DNA of 6,495 bases from Peptostreptococcaceae bacterium (GTDB taxonomy: Bacteria > Bacillota > Clostridia > Peptostreptococcales > Anaerovoracaceae), in NCBI GenBank assembly GCA_016650115.1, contig JAENWI010000082.1, positions 1-6,495 of the forward strand, given 5' to 3'. The notes under the pieces were generated by a model. The model searched no databases, was not told where the DNA came from, and saw nothing but the letters and a program-made list of their open reading frames with translations. The translations under genes were made by a program, and so were the position numbers. This document shows positions 1 to 4,906 of this stretch, in pieces (within the stretch, counting starts at the first letter, position 1; each line of letters starts with the position of its first letter).

Positions 1-264
1 AAATAAGAGCATTAATATGATAATTAGTCTTTCTGCCAGCTTTCTGGTTTTGAATTTTGAAATCATTAATCCGAAAAACCAGTTAAAAATAATAGAAGAA
101 ATCATTATGAAGACAAACCAAGGTTCTCCCCATGCATAAAACCCCAAACTTGAAAACAGCAATAAAGCGTTTTGCAGTTTTCTGCTGAAACGGAATGCTG
201 TATAATATAATATTGTAACAACAGGCAAAAAACATAATACGAATATTAACGATGAAAACAGCAT
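1..264 (-). CDS. MBOAT-family O-acyltransferase (AlgI/DltB-like), N-terminal part, cut by window edge
   Basis: The frame is open from an ATG at 264 to the left edge, giving 88 residues with no stop. The start is set by an excellent Shine-Dalgarno, AGGAGG at 271-276, six bases upstream. The N-terminus is hydrophobic (residues 1-22, MLFSSLIFVLCFLPVV), followed by a basic stretch RFSRKLQNALLL and then FYAWGEPWF (about 42-50), a second membrane segment near 51-69 and a basic loop KFKTRKLAER. The short basic loop followed by a FYAWGEP-type motif is what I know from the start of AlgI/DltB-type membrane-bound O-acyltransferases. Such proteins move acyl groups, usually acetyl or D-alanyl, onto extracellular polymers; the complete family is about 450-500 residues. 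The catalytic His region lies outside the window, so activity and acceptor cannot be judged. It lies 97 nt downstream of the hydrolase stop with no clear terminator between. An SGNH/AlgX-like partner would be expected further left; that is inference. Confidence 0.85.
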   Translation of the reverse strand, partial: MLFSSLIFVLCFLPVVTILYYTAFRFSRKLQNALLLFSSLGFYAWGEPWFVFIMISSIIFNWFFGLMISKFKTRKLAERLIIILMLLF

Positions 265-361
265 TAAATTCCTCCTAACTAATATATATTGTTCAGATAG
301 TCATCCATATTTCACACAGACTTTTTATTTTATCATATTTCATGCAGAATTAATACTTTAC
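265..361. other. Short AT-rich spacer between hydrolase and MBOAT genes
   Basis: These 97 bases hold the MBOAT Shine-Dalgarno (271-276). I see no stable hairpin followed by a T-run on the minus strand, so no intrinsic terminator for the hydrolase gene is evident. No convincing -35/-10 pair for the MBOAT gene is visible either. A 9-base direct repeat (catatttca at 306-314 and 334-342) is present but may be chance in such AT-rich DNA. Confidence 0.4.
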
Positions 362-1279
362 CTAAAAATCTTTAAGTATTGCTTTTATTGTATTTTTAGC
401 GTTTTCCTGAAAAGCTTCCTTTGGTTGTTCCGCTTCTCTTGCACTGTTCCAGTATTTTTTTAGATAATCCTCTAAAATCTCATCATAGCTTAATTTATTA
501 ATAAACAACTGATAAAGATAGTTCTTTTTTTCTTCAGCCGACTCAATGAACAGCTTCCAATAGTCATCAATAAAAAAATCCGGAACGAATCCAAAATGAG
601 GTGAAACTAAATGTTTAATTGGATAGACTTTGCATTTTCTTAATGCATTCATAGAATCTTGATAACTTTTTAATATTGGTATATGCATAAAATCCGAAGA
701 TTCTAAAACCCCGGTGCTTTCACTTGCAAACATTATCCCATCAGGTTCTAAAACATATGTCATAGAACAATCAGTGTGTCCTTTTGTTTCAATTGCAACA
801 ATGGACTCTTCTCCTAAACAAACTCTGTCAAACTCTGCAAGGGTTTGATCAATTCTTAAACCATCAATTAATATTTCATCATTTCCATGATTTTTATACT
901 TTCTCCAGGCGACTTTTCCCAATTCAGCCATTTTAGACTTGGCGCCTTTGCTGGCAAAAACCCGATTACAATATTCCGCACCATAAACAATGGCTTCAGG
1001 CCATTGTTTTAAAACATATGGTAAACCGCCAATGTGATCATAATGAGTATGTGACAAAAAAATCATATCCAACTTTCTATTCTCTGCTGTCAGGATTTTT
1101 TTAATATTACATATCATATCATCAGCACAATATGCCATTCCACAATCCATCAAAACCGTTTTATCAGAACCTAATATTAATAAGGCTTCCCCGCCTGCAC
1201 CTGCAGTAACCCTTCTTATTTTATCCGGATATTTTTTCCTGTCGCAACCGGGAAAATCCCTGAATCCATGAGCTATCAT
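362..1279 (-). CDS. MBL-fold metallohydrolase, probable independent product from an internal start
   Basis: This is the 3' part of the long frame, listed separately because it looks like a whole gene of 305 codons with its own start. The ATG at 1279 is preceded by AAGGAG (1286-1291) at a six-base spacing, a far better ribosome site than that of the transporter. Numbered from this ATG, the zinc ligands are His77, His79, Asp81 and His82 (HTHYDH), His168 (GHTD) and His228 (SPH). Where most members have the bridging Asp, the matching stretch reads FASES, with Glu187 the likely equivalent. The core ends near residue 240, and about 65 mostly charged, helical-looking residues follow (SAEEKKNYLYQLF, LSYDEILEDYLKKYW). 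There is no signal peptide, so it is expected in the cytoplasm. The MBL superfamily includes thiolesterases, lactonases, nucleases and flavoprotein oxygen reductases; nothing here identifies the substrate. Confidence 0.6.
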   Translation of the reverse strand: MIAHGFRDFPGCDRKKYPDKIRRVTAGAGGEALLILGSDKTVLMDCGMAYCADDMICNIKKILTAENRKLDMIFLSHTHYDHIGGLPYVLKQWPEAIVYGAEYCNRVFASKGAKSKMAELGKVAWRKYKNHGNDEILIDGLRIDQTLAEFDRVCLGEESIVAIETKGHTDCSMTYVLEPDGIMFASESTGVLESSDFMHIPILKSYQDSMNALRKCKVYPIKHLVSPHFGFVPDFFIDDYWKLFIESAEEKKNYLYQLFINKLSYDEILEDYLKKYWNSAREAEQPKEAFQENAKNTIKAILKDF

Positions 1280-2338
1280 TTTCTTCTCCTTATTGTTTCT
1301 ATGAGTTTTAAAGTAATTCGTTACTAGCATTAGTATTATTCCAAACCCCAAGAACCCTTCTATTGGGAACATATAAGCAACAACATTCGTAAATCCTACC
1401 AAACCGAAGATGAAACCGATTATTGCTATTACAATAATCAGCAGTTTTTTCCTTGGACCATTCTTTAACATAGTGGTAAATCCATAATAGTTGCTTGTTG
1501 CTGAAGCATAAATTGCAAATATAAGCACAAAAGTGTAAACACTGCTGAATATCCCAGGCAAATAATTGGTGAATCCCAGCATTGGAAGATCCATAGACTG
1601 TGAAAAATATGGTTTAGTCAACATGGCAGAAATCAGTAAAAAGGCCAGGAATCCTAAAAACAATCCCCCAAGTGCAACTCCGAATGTGGCCTGTTTTTGA
1701 CTTTTGGCATAAATGGACGCAGTTGATACAATGGGTATAATGGCCAGCACATTATATGAAATATATAAAAGTGCAGCTATATACCAGTTTGGTGCAAGTG
1801 GGCTTGGTTTAATAACTGTTACCGCTGCTTCTACAGGCAATTCAGAAAATATAACAATTACTGATATGGCAATAATGACACAAACCAGAATGGGCATAAT
1901 CAGCCCAAATACACGAGAAACACGGTCAAATCCTCCGATTACTGTAAGTATCACAAGAAAAACGATAATAAAACCACCCAGGATTCGACTGCCGCCGAAT
2001 TGCTGATGGAACAATGCTCCGCCAGCTGCCGACATAGTCACTAATACACTAAAAAGCATTAAAGCCATAAAATATCCTACCATAGATATCAATAATTTGT
2101 TGCCACTTGGAACGATTACTTTACCCATATCATTTGTACTAAGCTTTCTGGCAATTCTGCTTGTCATAATACCAATTACAATAAACAGAAGCCCAACGAA
2201 GCCAACCCCAATATATCCTTTATTCCCAAAAACACCAAAAAACTGCCAAATTTCTCTGCCAGATGCGAAGCCCGCTCCCATAATGGTCCCAACATATACG
2301 AGCGCAATATTTAAGATGCCTAATTCTTTATTTTTCAT
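362..2338 (-). CDS. YkvI-family membrane transporter fused in frame to an MBL-fold metallohydrolase
   Basis: One open frame of 658 codons. Residues 1 to about 345 are a polytopic membrane protein with about ten hydrophobic segments. Its N-terminal motif GTIMGAGFASGREIWQFF (17-34) is the hallmark I associate with the YkvI family (COG3949, APC/LeuT-like fold, substrate unknown). It ends in a basic tail, FKTHRNNKEKK, which favours a cytoplasmic C-terminus. Residues 354-658 are a complete MBL-fold hydrolase with HTHYDH (His430, His432, Asp434, His435), GHTD (His521) and SPH (His581). Both halves have the length of free-standing proteins and there is no linker. An internal Shine-Dalgarno and ATG sit exactly at the junction, so the hydrolase may also be, or only be, made separately. 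The start at 2338 is fixed on the 5' side by three in-frame TAA codons directly before the ATG. The ribosome site there is poor (AAGAAAG, about 12 nt away). The tandem repeats lie just upstream. A sequencing indel at the junction is a live alternative. Confidence 0.8.
   Translation of the reverse strand: MKNKELGILNIALVYVGTIMGAGFASGREIWQFFGVFGNKGYIGVGFVGLLFIVIGIMTSRIARKLSTNDMGKVIVPSGNKLLISMVGYFMALMLFSVLVTMSAAGGALFHQQFGGSRILGGFIIVFLVILTVIGGFDRVSRVFGLIMPILVCVIIAISVIVIFSELPVEAAVTVIKPSPLAPNWYIAALLYISYNVLAIIPIVSTASIYAKSQKQATFGVALGGLFLGFLAFLLISAMLTKPYFSQSMDLPMLGFTNYLPGIFSSVYTFVLIFAIYASATSNYYGFTTMLKNGPRKKLLIIVIAIIGFIFGLVGFTNVVAYMFPIEGFLGFGIILMLVTNYFKTHRNNKEKKMIAHGFRDFPGCDRKKYPDKIRRVTAGAGGEALLILGSDKTVLMDCGMAYCADDMICNIKKILTAENRKLDMIFLSHTHYDHIGGLPYVLKQWPEAIVYGAEYCNRVFASKGAKSKMAELGKVAWRKYKNHGNDEILIDGLRIDQTLAEFDRVCLGEESIVAIETKGHTDCSMTYVLEPDGIMFASESTGVLESSDFMHIPILKSYQDSMNALRKCKVYPIKHLVSPHFGFVPDFFIDDYWKLFIESAEEKKNYLYQLFINKLSYDEILEDYLKKYWNSAREAEQPKEAFQENAKNTIKAILKDF
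1280..1291 (-). promoter_or_regulatory. Internal Shine-Dalgarno for the MBL-fold hydrolase
   Basis: On the minus strand the junction reads AAGGAGAAGAAAATGATAG. AAGGAG lies six bases before the ATG, the optimal arrangement in Bacillota. It lies inside codons that would form the last residues of the transporter (NKEKK). This is the pattern expected for translational coupling of two genes rather than for a designed protein linker. Confidence 0.65.
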
Positions 2339-2359
2339 TTATTATTATATCTTTCTTAT

Positions 2360-2421
2360 ACTTCGTGTACGGCTTCACCTGCCTGACGGGCTTTCTTGGA
2401 AGCCTGGACACGACTCTACTT
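2360..2421. repeat. 62-bp tandem repeat, copy 1, nested inverted repeat
   Basis: Starts acttcgtgtacggcttc and ends cgactctactt, and matches copy 2 at every base. It is GC-richer than its surroundings (a little over half G+C against about one third). It folds back on itself: TCGTGT 2363-2368 pairs with ACACGA 2408-2413, GGCTTC 2371-2376 with GAAGCC 2399-2404, and GCC 2381-2383 with GGC 2389-2391. That gives a long interrupted hairpin in DNA or RNA. A competing small hairpin, GGCTT with AAGCC, lies in its right half. There is no T-run after it on either strand, so it is not a standard intrinsic terminator. It fills most of the gap between rarD and the transporter gene. It resembles REP/MITE-like dispersed palindromic units, but no family is recognised. 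Confidence 0.9.
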
Positions 2422-2423
2422 TC

Positions 2424-2485
2424 ACTTCGTGTACGGCTTCACCTGCCTGACGGGCTTTCTTGGAAGCCTGGACACGACTCTACTT
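2424..2485. repeat. 62-bp tandem repeat, copy 2, overlapping the 3' end of rarD
   Basis: Identical to copy 1 across all 62 bases and offset by 64, with two bases (tc) between the copies. The paired arms are TCGTGT 2427-2432 with ACACGA 2472-2477, GGCTTC 2435-2440 with GAAGCC 2463-2468, and GCC 2445-2447 with GGC 2453-2455. Bases 2439-2485 are also coding: read on the minus strand they give the last 14 residues of rarD and its TGA. Perfect identity of the two copies points to recent duplication or strong homogenisation. Confidence 0.9.
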
Positions 2486-3353
2486 CCTTGTATTCTCCAT
2501 AGGTAAAGAAAACTAGGCCAATCCAAATGATGACAAAACTAAAAAACTGAACTGTATCAAAGGCTTCTTTAAACAAAAAAATTCCCAGTAAAAGTGTAAT
2601 CGATGGTGAAATATATTCTATAATTCCCAGACTCACCATGCTAATTCTATTCGCCCCCATTGTAAACAGGATTAATGGTATGGCTGTGCAAAATCCAATC
2701 AGTGACAATAGAAAAAGCTGAAAATTAGAAGCAACACCTAACGCTCCGATTCCATGAATTTCATAGTATACGACCATACCTACTGCGACTGGTACTAAAA
2801 ACATGGTTTCATACAGGAGTGATAAAACGGCTTCCAGCTTATAACTTTTCTTTATTGCAGTATACAAAGCAAAGGTTATGGCAAGACTTAATGCAATCAT
2901 GGGAATTTCTCTATAATATACCAGCATTACAAATACTCCAACTCCTGCAAAAGCCAATGCAACAGTTTTGTATTTCCCTAACTTTTCCTTGAACAGAATA
3001 ACCCCAAAAGCAGAAATAATAATAGGCTCAATATAATAACCAATACAAGTTTGAATTACAAAATCCGCATTTACAGCAGCAATATATATGCTCCAGTTTA
3101 GCGTAATTAACAGGCCAGCCAGAAAAAACTTCAGTTTGTTTCCTTTAATTCTAAGGGGAGCCTTTATTCCTTCCATTCCATAAAGTTTTAAAGACACAAT
3201 GAATGTGACAATTGCCACAAAAATAATCCGGTAAAAAATAATTGCAACAGAATCAACAGGTCGCAGCGCTTGCCAATAAATCGGTAAAAATCCCCATGTT
3301 ACGGCACTGAAAGTTGCACAAAGCATACCGATTTTATAGTCTTTGCTTCTCAT
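2439..3353 (-). CDS. rarD: RarD-like EamA/DMT-superfamily permease
   Basis: A 304-residue integral membrane protein with about ten hydrophobic segments, arranged as two EamA-type halves (about 7-145 and 150-285). RarD-type signatures are WGFLPIYWQAL (20-30) after the first segment and NWSIYIAAVNADFVIQTCIGYY (86-107). The second half contains IIEYISPSITLLLGIFLFKE (244-263), the usual EamA ending motif. RarD was named from chloramphenicol sensitivity in Pseudomonas; transport substrates of most members are unknown, so the family call is safer than any function. The start at 3353 lies 6 nt after the stop of the upstream gene, and its Shine-Dalgarno (GAGAGG) is made of that gene's last codons, implying translational coupling. 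The final 14 residues, VESCPGFQESPSGR, come from repeat copy 2 and look unlike a native C-terminus. Without them the protein would end near GEYKE at 290, close to the usual length. The extra tail should not affect the membrane core. Confidence 0.85.
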   Translation of the reverse strand: MRSKDYKIGMLCATFSAVTWGFLPIYWQALRPVDSVAIIFYRIIFVAIVTFIVSLKLYGMEGIKAPLRIKGNKLKFFLAGLLITLNWSIYIAAVNADFVIQTCIGYYIEPIIISAFGVILFKEKLGKYKTVALAFAGVGVFVMLVYYREIPMIALSLAITFALYTAIKKSYKLEAVLSLLYETMFLVPVAVGMVVYYEIHGIGALGVASNFQLFLLSLIGFCTAIPLILFTMGANRISMVSLGIIEYISPSITLLLGIFLFKEAFDTVQFFSFVIIWIGLVFFTYGEYKEVESCPGFQESPSGR

Positions 3354-3359
3354 TCGTTT

Positions 3360-3965
3360 TTATACCTCTCTATCTTCCGTCTCTTCTAAATAAGGATCTG
3401 CGTCCTCCTCTTCGTCCTCTACCTCAGCCATCGCTGTGGAATATGAAACGATATATTCATCAATTTCATAAGGCACACAATCTTCAAAATTATATGAATA
3501 ATGTTCTTTATTCAATTTTTCAATTCTGTATGAAATGATAGCTTCCAATAGAGGAACCGAAATGATGGTTTTGTCGTTTTCTTTTGACATATGAACGATG
3601 CTGTCTCTAATGAACCAGTTTCTGAATTTATAAATTTCTTCCACAAAAATAGGCAATTCATCTCTTTCTTCATCTTCTTCCGCTGTTGCTATTGACTCAG
3701 CTAACCCTGTAAGCATCATTTTAACAGAGACTATAAAAGTATATGCATCAATTCCATCTTCTTCTGGGATTCCTTCAAGTACATCATCCAAGTAAGTCTC
3801 AATAAATTCACCTATAGTCACTATGTCAACTTTTTTTATTAGAGAAAATAAAGCGTCATATGCAATTTCACCTTCATATTCAATCAGGTCTGCAAAGTTT
3901 TCATAGAATTTAAATTCTTCTGGTTCTTCAATATCAAGGATTTCCAATAATTTTTCAAATTTCAT
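3360..3965 (-). CDS. Small acidic cytoplasmic protein of unknown function
   Basis: I do not recognise this 201-residue protein. The frame is open upstream to an ATG at 4001, which would overlap the murI stop, but the ATG at 3965 has a clear Shine-Dalgarno (GGAGGG, 3974-3979, eight bases away) and is the chosen start (MKFEKLLEILDIEEPEEF). It has no signal peptide or membrane segment and looks alpha-helical. It is strongly acidic: an EEDEERDE run in mid-protein and a tail EVEDEEEDADPYLEETEDREV spread over the last 20 or so residues. There are no zinc-binding cysteine pairs, nucleotide-binding loop or helix-turn-helix that I can see. It sits 25 nt after murI and 6 nt before rarD, so it is very likely cotranscribed with both. 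The acidic tail may be disordered and may contact a partner; this is inference only. Confidence 0.8.
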   Translation of the reverse strand: MKFEKLLEILDIEEPEEFKFYENFADLIEYEGEIAYDALFSLIKKVDIVTIGEFIETYLDDVLEGIPEEDGIDAYTFIVSVKMMLTGLAESIATAEEDEERDELPIFVEEIYKFRNWFIRDSIVHMSKENDKTIISVPLLEAIISYRIEKLNKEHYSYNFEDCVPYEIDEYIVSYSTAMAEVEDEEEDADPYLEETEDREV

Positions 3966-3990
3966 TTTACTTGCCCTCCATTCTATATTC

Positions 3991-4797
3991 TTATAAATCA
4001 AAACTTTTAAATTTAACTTTCAAACCGGAATTTTCAAATATTCTATCAATCATATTCATGAAATTCTCAGAAAGGTCACTGGCATAAAACATATTTTCAT
4101 AATTTGGCACATCAGCAATTAAATTATTCAACTCAAGTTGTTCAACTATAGTAGGAATCACTATTTCTGAAGGGTCAATAATTTTTAAATCAGGATAAAT
4201 CTTTTCTATGTTTTTTCTAATTAACGGATAATGTGTACATCCCAAAACAAGAGTATCAATAGTATTATTATTGATAAAGTCATCTAAATAATATTTAATC
4301 GTCATATTCATAATATCATTGTCAATGATTCCCTCCTCAATTAACGGGACAAAGGCTGGACAGGCAGCAGAAAAAATCTTTTGTTCCGGGTTCAGCTTTT
4401 TAATCTGCTTTTCATAAATCTCGCTTTTTATTGTGACTTTTGTTCCAATAATACCAATTTTATTATAATTATCACTTACTGCAGCCGTTTTTACTGCAGC
4501 TGGCTCAATGATTCCTATGATAGGTATTTGTGGGAATCTGTGTCTTAAATCCTCCAAACTTGTTGCGCTTACTGTATTGCAGGCTATTACAATCATCTTG
4601 ACATCTTGTTTGACTAAAAAATCAGCTATTTCAATTGAGAAGCTTTTAATGGTTGATACTGCTTTTGACCCATATGGGGTTCTTGCAGTGTCTCCAAAAT
4701 ATATAATCTTTTCTTCGGGTAATGCTTTCATCAAATGAGGTATACACGTTAAACCTCCAAGTCCAGAGTCAAAAAAACCTATCGGTCTATTGTTCAT
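3991..4797 (-). CDS. murI: Glutamate racemase
   Basis: MurI (RacE) interconverts L- and D-glutamate without a cofactor and supplies D-glutamate for peptidoglycan precursor synthesis in the cytoplasm. The 268-residue length is typical of the family. All key elements are present: GFFDSGLGGLT with Asp10 and Ser11, YFGDTARTPYGSK (33-45), the first catalytic cysteine in ACNTVSA (Cys73, with Asn74 and Thr75), and the second in GCTHYPL (Cys187, with Thr188 and His189). The two-cysteine, two-base mechanism is established for the family. The ATG at 4797 has the Shine-Dalgarno AAAGGAAA nine bases upstream, and the protein begins MNNRPIGFFDSG, exactly where members of the family begin. It is the first gene of the leftward unit and lies next to the divergent intergenic region. 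No frameshift or missing catalytic residue is seen. Confidence 0.97.
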   Translation of the reverse strand: MNNRPIGFFDSGLGGLTCIPHLMKALPEEKIIYFGDTARTPYGSKAVSTIKSFSIEIADFLVKQDVKMIVIACNTVSATSLEDLRHRFPQIPIIGIIEPAAVKTAAVSDNYNKIGIIGTKVTIKSEIYEKQIKKLNPEQKIFSAACPAFVPLIEEGIIDNDIMNMTIKYYLDDFINNNTIDTLVLGCTHYPLIRKNIEKIYPDLKIIDPSEIVIPTIVEQLELNNLIADVPNYENMFYASDLSENFMNMIDRIFENSGLKVKFKSFDL

Positions 4798-4820
4798 TTT
4801 CTTTATTTCCTTTCAGAATG

Positions 4821-4829
4821 TGCTATAAT
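4821..4829 (+). promoter_or_regulatory. Extended -10 promoter element, candidate for pepF
   Basis: TGCTATAAT is a perfect extended -10 (TGN followed by TATAAT) for the housekeeping sigma factor. The expected transcription start would be near 4836, giving a leader of about 70 nt before the pepF ATG. The -35 region (about 4801-4806, ctttat) is poor, which extended -10 promoters tolerate. In such AT-rich DNA a chance match is possible. Confidence 0.45.
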
Positions 4830-4848
4830 ATACAAGAATACTATACAT

Positions 4849-4859
4849 ATTATATTATA
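4849..4859 (-). promoter_or_regulatory. Candidate -10 elements for the leftward murI unit
   Basis: The minus strand carries two overlapping TATAAT hexamers, at 4859-4854 and 4854-4849. Either would put the start of transcription about 45-55 nt upstream of murI. The best -35 candidates (TTCTTT at 4872-4877, 17 bases from the distal hexamer, or TTATTC at 4875-4880) are weak. The evidence is only position and hexamer match. Confidence 0.3.
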
Positions 4860-4906
4860 TAAATTAGTAAAAAAGAATAACTATTTAATTTAATTGGAGG
4901 ATTTTT

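Larger units (their letters stand above)
4798..4906. promoter_or_regulatory. Divergent AT-rich intergenic region between murI and pepF
   Basis: 109 bases that must carry the promoters for both transcription units. They contain the murI Shine-Dalgarno (4806-4813) and the pepF Shine-Dalgarno (4896-4900), a good rightward extended -10 at 4821-4829, and overlapping leftward TATAAT matches at 4849-4854 and 4854-4859. No good -35 element is visible for either direction. I see no riboswitch, T-box or clear palindromic operator. Confidence 0.5.

Noticed and set aside
306..342. Direct repeat catatttca as an operator for the MBOAT gene
   Set aside because: Nine bases in very AT-rich DNA, 28 bp apart, with no neighbouring promoter match; chance is sufficient.
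1713..2450. Plus-strand open frames at 1713-2006 and 2097-2450
   Set aside because: They lie antisense to the clearly coding transporter (and run into the repeats). They have no ribosome site and no protein-like composition.
2360..2485. CRISPR array
   Set aside because: Only two units, with a 2-bp gap instead of spacers, and each unit is twice the usual repeat length. No cas genes are visible.
2360..2485. Intrinsic terminator between rarD and the transporter gene
   Set aside because: The stems are interrupted and no T-run follows on the transcribed strand; the sequence after copy 1 is TATAAGAAAG.
3314..3538. Plus-strand open frame over the rarD/acidic-protein boundary
   Set aside because: Shadow of two supported minus-strand genes, without a Shine-Dalgarno or a recognisable product.
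3966..4001. Longer start of the acidic protein at 4001, overlapping murI
   Set aside because: The ATG at 3965 has a strong GGAGGG at eight bases, while the ATG at 4001 has no comparable ribosome site.
4508..4738. Plus-strand open frame inside murI
   Set aside because: Antisense to a gene with all catalytic motifs intact.
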